A DNA stretch of 64,000 nucleotides from Pseudooceanicola spongiae (GCF_014899185.1 NZ_CP045201.1:3759501-3823500); one strand, 5' to 3'; numbered from the stretch's first letter, positions 46,414 to 54,919 are shown. Numbers and translations: made by a program. The notes: a model not told the origin generated them from the sequence alone.

Positions 46414-46896
46414 ATGCTATTTCTCGAAAAGATCATCGGCTGGATCGTGGCCGCAGTCTTTGGTCTGTTCGTCGGGCTGACCTTTCTGCAGGTTGTCCTG
46501 CGCTATGGGTTCTCGAACTCGCTGGGCTGGATCGACGAGGTGTGCCGGTTCGGCTTCATCTGGATGATTGGCCTTGCCGCCGCCATCGCCGCGCGGCACG
46601 GCACGCATATGGCGATAACTCTTCTGGAGGAACTGGTCGGCGCCAGTTTCAAGCGACCGCTGCAGATTCTGGGCGACCTTGGCCTGATCGCTTTCGCCGC
46701 CCTTCTGGGGATCGGGGGCTGGCAACTTGTCCAGCTGAACTGGACCTCCTTATCGCCCGCGATGCAGCTGCCGATGGCCTACGTCGAGCTGATCCTACCC
46801 ATTTTCGGTGTGCTGACTGCCCTTTTTGCCGCCGAGCATGCCGTCCGGCTGATCCGGCGTCCGGAACCAACCGCGCCGCTGACGAAAGAAACCTGA
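46414..46896 (+). CDS. TRAP small permease, DctQ family
   Basis: A 160-residue four-helix protein with FLQVVLRYGFSNSLGWIDEV, the DctQ core, and WMIGLAAAIAARHGTHMAI. AGGGGGAC lies upstream of the ATG at 46414. It follows the binding-protein gene by 83 bp and precedes dctM by 1 bp. Confidence 0.9.
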   Translation: MLFLEKIIGWIVAAVFGLFVGLTFLQVVLRYGFSNSLGWIDEVCRFGFIWMIGLAAAIAARHGTHMAITLLEELVGASFKRPLQILGDLGLIAFAALLGIGGWQLVQLNWTSLSPAMQLPMAYVELILPIFGVLTALFAAEHAVRLIRRPEPTAPLTKET

Positions 46897-46897
46897 A

Positions 46898-48169
46898 ATG
46901 CTCGCTCCCCTTCTGATTTCATTTGCCGGGTTTCTGATCCTGCGTATTCCCGTTGCCGCAGCAATGGGGCTGTCCGGGGCGATCGCGCTCTTGAGTTCCG
47001 ACATGAACCTGCCGCTGGCCGTCGTGCCGCAGCGGGTGTTCGTCATGCTCGACAGCACATCTCTGCTTGCGATCCCGTTCTTCATTCTCGCCGGTGCCAT
47101 CATGGAGCGCGGCGGTATGGCCCGTCGCATGATCGCATTTGCCGAGACGCTCGTGGGCCACTGGCGCGGCGGCCTTGCGCAGGTCGATGTTCTGGCGAGC
47201 ACGATCTTTTCGTCGCTGACCGGGTCAAGTGCCGCAAGCGCCTCTGCCACCGGGGCCATCATGATCCCGGCGATGAAGCGTGCAGGCTATCCGGCTGGGT
47301 ACGCGGCAGCACTTGAAGCGACAAGTGCCGCAACCGGCCCCATCATTCCGCCATCGATCATCATGGTCATCTACGGCTCTCTTGCGGGTGTGTCCGTGGG
47401 CGCCATGTTCCTGTCCGGGATCATTCCGGGGCTATTGATCACGCTGGGCCTTTTTGTCGTGAACGCGGTCATGGCGCGCCGCCACGGTTGGGGTGGTGCT
47501 GCCCGCACGCCTCTGCTTGGGCGCCTGAAAGCTGGCCGTGATGCGGCGGCAGCCCTGCTCGCGCCCTTCATCATCATTGGCGGCATTCTCGGCGGCGTAT
47601 TTACCCCGACCGAGGCAGGCGCTGTAGCCGTGGTCTATTCGACGCTGGTTGGCGTCTTCGTCTACAAGGAAATCCGTCTCAATGAACTGTTTGGTGTTAT
47701 GCGTGAGGCTGCGCTGACGACGGGTATCATCGGTCTCATCATCGCGTCTGCCGGGATCTTTGGCTGGGTTCTGGCGCTGGAGCAGGTGCCGCAGACGATC
47801 GTGGATTGGGTCCAGAACTTCACTGAAAGCCCTACCATGGCAGTGACGCTGGTGGTGCTGTTCGTTCTGGTGATCGGCTGCGTCGTCGATGTGACGGCGG
47901 CGGTCATCATTCTGGTTCCGGTGTTCGCGCCCCTTGGGGCCAGTTATGGCTTCGATCCGGTCCATTTTGGCGTCATCATCTGTATCGCTCTGGTCTATGG
48001 CAATGTCACGCCGCCCGTCGGTCTGCTGTTGTTCCTGACAGCCGCCATTGCAAAATGCTCGGTCAGCGAAGTGATGCGATATCAGCTTCCCTTCTACCTC
48101 GTACTTACCTTGACACTGGTTATCACCGTGGCTTTTCCAAGCTTGGTTCTATGTCTTTCAAAGCTCTGA
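46898..48169 (+). CDS. TRAP large permease, DctM family
   Basis: A 423-residue protein of about twelve helices, with GPIIPPSIIMVIYGSLAGVS and YGNVTPPVGLLLFLTAAI, both DctM hallmarks. It completes the second TRAP system in the window. No strong terminator was seen after it; a short GGCAT/ATGCC hairpin follows within 45 bases. Confidence 0.92.
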   Translation: MLAPLLISFAGFLILRIPVAAAMGLSGAIALLSSDMNLPLAVVPQRVFVMLDSTSLLAIPFFILAGAIMERGGMARRMIAFAETLVGHWRGGLAQVDVLASTIFSSLTGSSAASASATGAIMIPAMKRAGYPAGYAAALEATSAATGPIIPPSIIMVIYGSLAGVSVGAMFLSGIIPGLLITLGLFVVNAVMARRHGWGGAARTPLLGRLKAGRDAAAALLAPFIIIGGILGGVFTPTEAGAVAVVYSTLVGVFVYKEIRLNELFGVMREAALTTGIIGLIIASAGIFGWVLALEQVPQTIVDWVQNFTESPTMAVTLVVLFVLVIGCVVDVTAAVIILVPVFAPLGASYGFDPVHFGVIICIALVYGNVTPPVGLLLFLTAAIAKCSVSEVMRYQLPFYLVLTLTLVITVAFPSLVLCLSKL

Positions 48170-48319
48170 AAATAGAGTTCCTATCTTGTCTGGCATTGCG
48201 AGATGCCTGAAAATCTTCACACTTCAGGACTTTGGCTTACTTTACACTGTCTTTGCAGGTGAAGGGGAGGAAACCCAGCACGGGGCAAGCTCTGATTTTC
48301 GCTGCCGAGGCGACTAGGT

Positions 48320-48470
48320 GTGTCGAAACGAAAGCAGCATGCCACTGAGTTCGAGCCAAAGGTGGCGCTGAAAGGTGAGGCGCCCGTGCAGGCGCTGGCG
48401 AGCCGGTGTGACGTGTATCTGTTACCAACTATGCATTTTACATGCATGAGAGGCGACGGGGATCAAGCAA
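48320..48470 (+). mobile_element. IS3-family orfA remnant, copy B
   Basis: From a GTG: MSKRKQHATEFEPKVALKGE then VQALASRC, the start of an IS3-type OrfA. It ends with the same GCATGAGAGGCGACG (48444-48458) as copy A at 39604-39738. GGATCAAGCAATGGAA just beyond would encode GIKQW, the next OrfA motif, in another frame. Only about 50 codons remain. Confidence 0.65.
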
Positions 48471-48889
48471 TGGAAATCTGCGCCTCATGCCAACTCAGCA
48501 GAAGCCTAAAACGATTGTTGCGGACACTTCCGAAAATGACGTTTAGGCGATCTGCCAGCGTCGCATCGCTTTTGCTGCGCTAACTGCGAATAACATGAAA
48601 GAACCGGCTGCCGTCGGTCGCGTTGGCCTGTTGACGTGGTTCGGAGAGGTTGCCACATGCCGCGCTGTCGCGAGGCGTTGCGAGCCACTTTTGCATCGTA
48701 CCGCGATCAGATCGAGCGCCCGCCTTTGCTGCCTCTTAACTTTTCGACAGACACTTAGCCATCTACCTGCGCCTCTGGGTTGGATAGCAAGTCGTTCATG
48801 TCCGACATGGCTTTGAGGAACAAGGTTTCGTACGCGCATGTATTTACGGCCAAGGTAACTGACCATGGATCGACACGGTCCGCAGTGAC
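48471..48889. other. Gap without a supported gene
   Basis: About 420 bases between the IS scrap and the small gene at 48890. Open stretches on both strands lack ribosome sites and family features. I see no RNA gene or repeat here. Confidence 0.4.
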
Positions 48890-49129
48890 CTATACCGGCC
48901 TGAGGCGCGCTGCCATGTCCAACACCATCAGGCCCCGCGTTTCCCCGGTCAGAGGGTCCAGCACTGGCTGGGGCGTCAGCTCCCCCGCGCTGTCAATCTC
49001 GAAAAGAGTACGGAAGCGCTCTATCAGGGCACCATTGCGGTCGAGGCGGAAATACCGATCAAGGAGCCAGGCAAACCTTTCCGGGGCAGTGGCTTCGACA
49101 GTCGGCGTAGAAATGGCAGTTGTCTTCAT
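48890..49129 (-). CDS. Small protein, unknown function
   Basis: A 79-residue protein with AAAGGAT placed well before its ATG. The sequence is well organised: ERFAWLLDRYFRLDRNGALI, RFRTLFEIDSAGELTPQP and DPLTGETRGLMVLDMAARLR, suggesting a helical N-terminus and a beta-rich C-terminus. I do not recognise the family. It is divergent from the unknown pair at 49228, with 98 bp between the two ATGs, and could regulate or assist it. Confidence 0.55.
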   Translation of the reverse strand: MKTTAISTPTVEATAPERFAWLLDRYFRLDRNGALIERFRTLFEIDSAGELTPQPVLDPLTGETRGLMVLDMAARLRPV

Positions 49130-49227
49130 GGTCTATCCTTTGATTAGGCATGACTGCTCCGGTCTCTGACGCAGGCGCGCAGAGGGAGAAGCCTTAGGAG
49201 TTGAGGAGGTTTCCCGTCGGCCACGAG

Positions 49228-50055
49228 ATGAACGCCCTGGATGTGATCTCGGAGCAGAACGCACGAGCCTATGCTGCAAACCGGGCCACAGCCGCAGAGG
49301 AGAGGATTCTGGTGATTGATGCAGACACGCCGGCGCCGAGTGGCGACGGGGATAGGTCTGTCTCGGACCTAACAGATGCAGAGGTGGCCTCGCTGACGCC
49401 GGAGCTGGTCGGCTACCTCAATCTGTTCGGACCGGCGGCCATCGACTTGATTGACAAACTGAGAGTGGCGGAAAACCGTCAGTTCCTGCAAGAGGTTGGC
49501 CTTCAAAAAATGCGGTTCTACAAGCTGGGCAACGGGCGGCAGATGGTCGCCTTCAAAGGCTCAAACAGATTGCGCACACTGATAACCGGAACGACCTACG
49601 GACTGAAAGGGTTGACGTCAAAGAACATTTCGCTCCTGGATGTTGGTGTCACGCCTGCCATGGGCAACCTCAAGGCGGGGATTAAGACGGTTGGCTCGAA
49701 GGCCGGCGTGCTGTCCCTTATTTTTGTGACCAGTGTCGACATCGGCAGCTACTACGCGCAGCCCGCCCATGAGCGCGAGCTATCCGATCTGATGGTTGAT
49801 CTGGGTTTCGACCTTACGGAAACCGCTATAGGCATCGTCGCGGGGGCTGTCGCGGCGGGCCTCACAATGGGCGCGGTCGTAGCGGCTCCGGTCGCAGTGG
49901 TGGTCGCGTTCGGCTTGATTGTCGGGATTGTCGTTTCAATCGGGATCAGTACGGTTGAAAACTATACCGGCGTGCGTCAGTCAATGAAGGACGCGCTGCG
50001 GAACACCGAAGCGTCCTCTGACAGCCTTTATCAACAGATGATGGTAGCGACATGA
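49228..50055 (+). CDS. Unknown protein with C-terminal hydrophobic, glycine-rich hairpin
   Basis: A 275-residue protein. The first 140 residues are soluble and mixed (SDLTDAEVASLTPELVGYLN, KMRFYKLGNGRQMVAFKGSN). Residues about 200-245 are strongly hydrophobic with small residues (GIVAGAVAAGLTMGAVVAAP then VAVVVAFGLIVGIVVSIGI), enough for two membrane passes. It ends in a short charged tail. There is no signal peptide. The downstream multi-helix membrane gene starts inside its stop codon (ATGA). The layout resembles a membrane-inserting toxin with a membrane immunity protein, but this is only a hypothesis. Start uncertain; 49228 is the first ATG. Confidence 0.6.
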   Translation: MNALDVISEQNARAYAANRATAAEERILVIDADTPAPSGDGDRSVSDLTDAEVASLTPELVGYLNLFGPAAIDLIDKLRVAENRQFLQEVGLQKMRFYKLGNGRQMVAFKGSNRLRTLITGTTYGLKGLTSKNISLLDVGVTPAMGNLKAGIKTVGSKAGVLSLIFVTSVDIGSYYAQPAHERELSDLMVDLGFDLTETAIGIVAGAVAAGLTMGAVVAAPVAVVVAFGLIVGIVVSIGISTVENYTGVRQSMKDALRNTEASSDSLYQQMMVAT

Positions 50056-50861
50056 ACAGGACGCTACTTCAGGGTAAGCCCTACCGATCCGGGCCTGAGC
50101 TCCGCGGCTTGTATGGCAATGGTCTTTTCATGCATCTGTGTATGGCATTCATGCCATGGTTTATCTTTGCTTTGGAACAAGGCCACCTTGCCGTCTTCGG
50201 GGCGGTTTTGTTTGTCTTGGAGGCCCTGTTCCTTGCCTGCTATCTGCGGCAGCGCAAGATGCAGACTGCCGATGGCTACTATCGGCTGAAGTGGTTGGCC
50301 ATGGGGGATCTGCTCTGGCCGGTCTTCGGTGTTGGTATGATCCTGAATGCAGGTGTTCTCGTCATCCCATCTTGTACAATTCTGGTGGCGCTGGCAGCGG
50401 TGGTCATGGCTTTGAACATCCGTGAGGGGCGGGCGCAAAATCTTGTGAAGCTTACGACCTCGTTGCGTCGCAAGGGCTTGCTGGTCGAGGATGACGCAGG
50501 CCAGATCCGGATGTTCGGCGACGCCGGATTCGAGGCGGGCGCCCCTTTCTCTGACAAGATTCGCACGGGCTTGCACTATGTCTCAGGTCTATGCATGGTG
50601 ATCGCAATCGCGGCGATGATCCTTCCGCTTAAGCCTTTCCGGGAAATCGACGGCCTACCGCTGCTAATCTTTGGCATGGGCGCTAGCTTGGGCGCGCAGA
50701 TTCTGTTCTCGCCCCTGTTACGAGACCTTGTCATAACTGGAATGCCCCCACTGAAGTGGTCCACCTTTTGGGATAGAATTATCCCGTTTTCAGGAGGACG
50801 ACGAGATGGCTGGCAAGCGAGAGAAGCCCGAGGATATCGTGCTGAAGCTGCGACAAGTTGA
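50052..50861 (+). CDS. Multi-helix membrane protein, 3' end replaced by an IS
   Basis: A protein of about 230 native residues with roughly six hydrophobic segments (for example HLAVFGAVLFVLEALFLACY and GLCMVIAIAAMILPL) and a soluble middle with DDAGQIRMFGDAGFEAGAPF. It starts inside the upstream stop codon. From 50738 the frame runs into the IS left end and stops at 50861, so the last residues come from the IS. A decayed relative of the middle is at 32355-32450. Family not recognised. Confidence 0.65.
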   Translation: MNRTLLQGKPYRSGPELRGLYGNGLFMHLCMAFMPWFIFALEQGHLAVFGAVLFVLEALFLACYLRQRKMQTADGYYRLKWLAMGDLLWPVFGVGMILNAGVLVIPSCTILVALAAVVMALNIREGRAQNLVKLTTSLRRKGLLVEDDAGQIRMFGDAGFEAGAPFSDKIRTGLHYVSGLCMVIAIAAMILPLKPFREIDGLPLLIFGMGASLGAQILFSPLLRDLVITGMPPLKWSTFWDRIIPFSGGRRDGWQAREARGYRAEAATS

Positions 50862-51084
50862 AGTGCTGCAAGGGCAAGGCAAATCAGTTCAGGAGGCCGT
50901 GCGGCAGATCGGTGTGACTGTTCAGACCTACTATCGGTGGCGCAAGGAGTATGGCGGCATGAGCCGCGATCAACTCAAGCGGCTGAAAGAGCTGGAGGCC
51001 GAGAATACCCGGCTCAGGCGTGCCGTGTCGGATCTCACGCTGGACAAGATGATCCTGGCCGAGGCTGCACGGGGAAACTTCTAA
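50806..51084 (+). CDS. IS3-family transposase OrfA
   Basis: A 92-residue helix-turn-helix protein: DIVLKLRQVEVLQGQGKSVQ, QIGVTVQTYYRWRKEYGGM and a leucine-zipper-like end KRLKELEAENTRLRRAVSDL. AGGAGGACGACGAG lies before the ATG. Near its 3' end is the heptamer GGGAAAC (51072-51078) in the phase G-GGA-AAC needed for -1 frameshifting into OrfB. Confidence 0.92.
   Translation: MAGKREKPEDIVLKLRQVEVLQGQGKSVQEAVRQIGVTVQTYYRWRKEYGGMSRDQLKRLKELEAENTRLRRAVSDLTLDKMILAEAARGNF
51072..51078 (+). other. Slippery heptamer for programmed -1 frameshifting
   Basis: GGGAAAC lies in the OrfA frame as CGG-GGA-AAC-TTC-TAA. A -1 slip gives GGG-AAA-CTT and enters OrfB, whose frame is exactly one base back. This X-XXY-YYZ pattern is the classic signal used by IS3-family elements to make OrfAB. 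Confidence 0.7.
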
Positions 51085-51932
51085 GCCCTTCCCGCCGCAG
51101 GCAGTGCATCGACCATGTGCGGCAAACCCTCAGCGTATCGGAGCGCAGGGTTTGCCGCACATTGGGTCAGCATCGCTCGACGCAGCGCAAGGTGCCCTGT
51201 GGTCTGCCGGACGAAGCCCGGCTGACCGAGGACATCACCGCGTTGGCCGAAGAGTTTGGGCGCTATGGATATCGCATGATCACTGGGCTGCTGAACAACA
51301 GTGGCTGGCATGTAAATCACAAGCGCGTTGAACGGATATGGCGGCAGGAAGGGCTTAAAGTCCCGCAAAAGCAGCCCAAAAAAGGCCGACTTTGGCTGAA
51401 TGATGGTTCCTGCGTCCGGCTGCGGCCGGAGCGCCCGAACCATGTCTGGTCCTATGACTTTGTCCAGGACCGAACCCACGACGGGCGGATCTTCCGCACG
51501 CTGAATATCATCGATGAGTTCACGAAAGAGGCGCTGGTGATCCGGGTCAAACGCAGGCTCAATTCAACGGATGTGGTCGATGCTTTGACGGATCTGTTCA
51601 TCCTACGCGGTCCGCCGGAATACATAAGGTCGGACAATGGCGCAGAATTTATTGCCAAGAAGGTGCGTGCCTGGATCGGTGCCGTGGGCGCAAAAACCGC
51701 ATTCATCACACCAGGCTCACCGTGGGAGAACGGCTACTGTGAGAGCTTTAACGCCCGTTTCCGGGATGAGTTGCTTAACGGCGAGGTCTTCACCACGTTA
51801 CGCGAGGCCCAGATCCTGATCGAACGCTGGCGTCGTCACTACAACACTATCAGGCCACACAGCGCTTTGGGATACCGGCCGCCGGCGCCCAAGAGCATCG
51901 TCCCGATAGACCAAAGACCGACTATGCATTAA
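51072..51932 (+). CDS. IS3-family transposase OrfB (by -1 frameshift from OrfA)
   Basis: The integrase part of the transposase, about 285 residues after the shift. The first sensible residues are KLLSPSRRRQC. The DDE core is seen in HVWSYDFVQDRTHDGR (first Asp), YIRSDNGAEFIAKKV (second Asp) and GSPWENGYCESFNARFRDEL (Glu). It ends ALGYRPPAPKSIVP. No independent start with a ribosome site is evident, which fits expression as an OrfAB fusion. Confidence 0.9.
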   Translation, partial: GKLLSPSRRRQCIDHVRQTLSVSERRVCRTLGQHRSTQRKVPCGLPDEARLTEDITALAEEFGRYGYRMITGLLNNSGWHVNHKRVERIWRQEGLKVPQKQPKKGRLWLNDGSCVRLRPERPNHVWSYDFVQDRTHDGRIFRTLNIIDEFTKEALVIRVKRRLNSTDVVDALTDLFILRGPPEYIRSDNGAEFIAKKVRAWIGAVGAKTAFITPGSPWENGYCESFNARFRDELLNGEVFTTLREAQILIERWRRHYNTIRPHSALGYRPPAPKSIVPIDQRPTMH

Positions 51933-52141
51933 CATTCAAACTGGACCACTCGATGGGGGCACTCCAGAGCAGTCGAGTGTCATGTGGTGCGTGGCGCAGA
52001 AAGGCGCAAGAAGCGGTCAGGCATCATACGAAACCTGGCGTGTTGCCCTCCTTGCTGCCGCATAGCGGATGGGAGACGATGGTTTCGCTGAAGCCTTTGA
52101 GTATGTGCGTGGGGACTGGCGAGCGGTTTCGACGAAGGGTG

Positions 52142-53152
52142 TCAAACGGCAGACCGCAATGGTTGACGAGTAGCGGGAACGAAGCACACTCGCGTCAGGT
52201 CATCCTCGGCATCACCATGCTTTTCGTTCGGGTAGCCGAGCGAGACGTTCTGGATGCGTGTCCCTGCTATCATGGCAGATAGCCTCCGGTGCGAATGTCC
52301 AAAGTACCAGCAGTCAATGTCATGCGCCCGAAGGAGATCTTCCAGGTTCGAGTGGAAGGCCGACGTAAGCCTGCCGGTGGGTCCTGCCGCGGAAAGATGC
52401 GGGCCGTGGTGGCTCACGACAAACGTTCGCCCCTTCGGTGAAAAGTGCGGTTCAGCAAGGCGCTCCGTCAGCCAGTCCCTGTGGTTCTGGTGGACTGCGA
52501 TCGTGTCGTCCGGGGTAATGGGACGCAGGCGATGAGCCTGCTCCACATCGACGTCGCGCATATCGCCGCCAGGCGCCGCAATCGAAATTACTTTATAATC
52601 GCGCATCAAGCGTTGCGCGACCTCCTTGCCAACGTCCGGGGCGCCCAAAACGTTGAAGTCGGTCCAGAGGGTGGCGCAGAAATAGCGATCTCCGCGATGG
52701 CGCAGCTCCGCTTTCTGTACGTACCAGCTCCCGTGGGCGCGGACGAGCTCGCGCAACGGTGCATCATCGTCGAGCCGAGTATTGTAGTAGTCGTGGTTGC
52801 CCGGCAGGACGAATATGCGATCTGCCGGGACGTAGCGGGTGAGATAGGCGAGCGCGTCTTGCAGGGATGGACCGAAGATGTCTGATAGGTCGCCAGCGAC
52901 GATCAACGCGTCAAGGTTCTGCTGGTGAAAGCACGCCTCAAGGCCAAGAGACGCGAATGGATTGCAGCCGTACTGAGAGTAGGATTTGAAGTGTAGGTCC
53001 GCGATGATCGCAACAGGTCCACCGTGGTTCGGGATTTCGAGAATGGACGGATCGGACAAATTTGCCTCCCAAAGGCTAAAGAACACTCTGACCCGGCGGT
53101 CGGCCGGGCCGTGATTGGGCCAAAGAGCCGTCCCCTCTAGGGACCAGCTCAT
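52142..53152 (-). CDS. Calcineurin-type metallophosphoesterase
   Basis: A 336-residue protein with the full metallophosphoesterase motif set: IADLHF (DxH), VAGDLSD (GD), LPGNHDYY (GNHD), FVVSHHGPH and FGHSHRRL (GHxH). It has no signal peptide. It should hydrolyse a phosphodiester or phosphomonoester in the cytoplasm; the substrate is not evident. It lies alone in the accessory region, convergent with the IS, whose right end is 176 bp away. Confidence 0.88.
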   Translation of the reverse strand: MSWSLEGTALWPNHGPADRRVRVFFSLWEANLSDPSILEIPNHGGPVAIIADLHFKSYSQYGCNPFASLGLEACFHQQNLDALIVAGDLSDIFGPSLQDALAYLTRYVPADRIFVLPGNHDYYNTRLDDDAPLRELVRAHGSWYVQKAELRHRGDRYFCATLWTDFNVLGAPDVGKEVAQRLMRDYKVISIAAPGGDMRDVDVEQAHRLRPITPDDTIAVHQNHRDWLTERLAEPHFSPKGRTFVVSHHGPHLSAAGPTGRLTSAFHSNLEDLLRAHDIDCWYFGHSHRRLSAMIAGTRIQNVSLGYPNEKHGDAEDDLTRVCFVPATRQPLRSAV

Positions 53153-53345
53153 GCAGACTCCCCCAAGAACTGCAATGGTTGCCGGGGCCTTGCAAGGCCT
53201 TGATCCTTATGGATTATTTTTCGCATCCCTCATTCTAGCCCCGTGGGCCAATATTTGCTGACCAATCAAGGCGTCAAAAAATATTTTTCGCACCCTCGAG
53301 AGCCGAGCGCCGGGGAGTGTCCAAATCCAAGCTGTGGCCGCCTAC

Positions 53346-53715
53346 CTACAATCCAAGCCCGTCAGCGATAACCTCAACCAGATGCGTATGGGTTGCCTTG
53401 CGGTCCGTGCCTGCTGGATCTGAGCAGATCGGGTCCTCACCTTCTTCGTCCAGCATGTCCGCAGCTCCCGGTTTGCAGGCCGCGATAAAGGTGAAGTGGT
53501 GAGCAGGCGCGATTTCGACATAATGCGCATCGGGCAAGCGGCGGGTGAGGTCGTTTCCGCTCGGCCGAACATCAACCGCCCCCAGACGATCTGCATCCCC
53601 CAGATTGATCAGCGTCATACCGGTCAGCGCAGCAGCGACGCTTATGGGGTCGGCTGAGCCTCCAAAGCCTGGATCCACGATAACGGCCTTCGCGATGCGC
53701 TAGTCGAGGGTATGG
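53346..53715 (-). pseudogene. 3' fragment of an alpha/beta hydrolase gene
   Basis: Reading RIAKAVIVDPGFGGSADPIS then INLGDADRLGAVDVRPSGND and HYVEIAPAHHFTFIAACKPG, it is the C-terminal half of a dienelactone-hydrolase-like enzyme, with the catalytic His in AHHF. A TAG interrupts the frame just before RIAKAV (about 53700), and no nucleophile elbow is found upstream. Probably a truncated, inactive remnant. Confidence 0.6.
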
Positions 53716-53842
53716 GCTGTTCACGTTGGGCGGGAAGCTGACTTTCGCTGCGTCGTGGATGAACGGCGCAGTGCGCAGCTGACAGACATTGCCCGCAGAA
53801 GATCACTTCTCGGCCTTAAGCGATCTCTCCCGCAGGCATAAT

Positions 53843-54919
53843 TCATTCAGACATCTCGACCTCGGCTTCTTCCCGGATTATTTTTACAAAGTCGATTGGG
53901 TCGTTGAAGTAATTTCGATATGCCGACCGCAGCTGTTTAGGATTACTCGCTCGAACGTAAACAGCATTTAAGCTCGAACCCGAAGTCTCTAATTCAGTGG
54001 CTTTAGCAATTGCGTCGCCGGAATTTTTGAACGGAATCACTTCTAGTCCGGCACTTCCATCAGTGTTTTGGAAAACATTTAGAACGGTATGCTCTTGCAG
54101 CTTCTCCTCGTCCTCAAACTGCTTGAGTGCGGACAGCCGCTGGAGAATCCCGAGCTCATCCTCAAGGCTCTGAAGCTGCTCCTGAAGTTCGCCTGTGCTC
54201 ACCTCCAAAAAAGCTCTTTCCACATGTTCATGTTTACGAGCAATAATCTCGCTGGCAATTGCAAAGAATTTGCCCCGCTTCGATTGATCCATTTCGAACT
54301 TTGTTCGTTCTCCGTCGATTAAGTCCGAGATCTCAACTGCCGTAGCCCAAGCATGCTGGGCACGAGTGCGGTATTGAATCTCTACCATCAGTCCATCCCA
54401 AGGCTTTTTGGTTTCAGTCCGATCACTGCCACGTGGCAGGTGCCGATATACATCATGGATACCGCGGTATCCGGTGAACTTGGGCGCTTCTATGTAGTCG
54501 TACTTTTCGCGTGGGTATCTCAGCGCATGATTGACGCCTTTCATCACAGCCGCCGAATTTAGATAATCCCTGAAGTCATGAAGATCTGCCAGGTTTTCAA
54601 AAATCATCCTGCAACCGGCGAAATCATGCATGGTGGAAACGTCTGCAATTAGAGGATCGCCTGCATCATTTTTTCGTTTCAGCTTGTCAATCACAGTGTT
54701 TCGGCGCTTCAATCGCTGCGCAAATTCAACGTTATACGGCTTGATCGCAATTTTTCGCTTTAGCCAGATTTGAAACGTGTTAATGACATAGCCGTGGGAT
54801 GAGCGCCACTTATCGACAAGATCAAAATCTGCGTCTGTCCCAATACCATCCGCGATACGTTTTCCTGCCTGTTTGACTTGGGATTTGCTATCAGGTGGTG
54901 GGGACCAGATCGACATCAT
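53843..54919 (-). CDS. Stand-alone RelA/SpoT-domain protein (possible alarmone synthetase or ToxSAS)
   Basis: A 358-residue protein with a (p)ppGpp synthetase-type domain. Seen: DVSTMHDFAGCRMIFENLAD (Asp99 at the catalytic metal position), KFTGYRGIHDVYRHL (the GYRxxH substrate loop) and MVEIQYRTRAQHAWATAVEI (Glu180 and the ExQxRT motif). There is no HD hydrolase or TGS-ACT part. A charged coiled-coil-like region (LQEQLQSLEDELGILQRLSA) and a separate C-terminal domain follow. The gene is much more AT-rich than its surroundings, a sign of transfer. It could make alarmones or act as a small-synthetase toxin/phage-defence protein. ATG at 54919 or 54916. Confidence 0.82.
   Translation of the reverse strand: MMSIWSPPPDSKSQVKQAGKRIADGIGTDADFDLVDKWRSSHGYVINTFQIWLKRKIAIKPYNVEFAQRLKRRNTVIDKLKRKNDAGDPLIADVSTMHDFAGCRMIFENLADLHDFRDYLNSAAVMKGVNHALRYPREKYDYIEAPKFTGYRGIHDVYRHLPRGSDRTETKKPWDGLMVEIQYRTRAQHAWATAVEISDLIDGERTKFEMDQSKRGKFFAIASEIIARKHEHVERAFLEVSTGELQEQLQSLEDELGILQRLSALKQFEDEEKLQEHTVLNVFQNTDGSAGLEVIPFKNSGDAIAKATELETSGSSLNAVYVRASNPKQLRSAYRNYFNDPIDFVKIIREEAEVEMSE

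Larger units (their letters stand above)
50738..51966 (+). mobile_element. Complete IS3-family insertion sequence
   Basis: Imperfect terminal inverted repeats frame two overlapping transposase genes. The left end begins TGGAATGCCCCCA (50738) and the right end, read inward, TGGAGTGCCCCCA (51966); both continue to AGTGGTCCA about 25 bases in. The 4 bases outside each end (TAAC and GAGC) do not match, so no target duplication is visible. Both transposase frames are intact, so the element may be active. Confidence 0.88.

Noticed and set aside
51967..52173. Plus-strand open stretches after the IS (including GFAEAFEYVRGDWRAVSTKG)
   Set aside because: They could be the displaced end of the membrane gene, but an in-frame stop at 52063 splits them and the reading frame cannot be tied to the 50052 gene.
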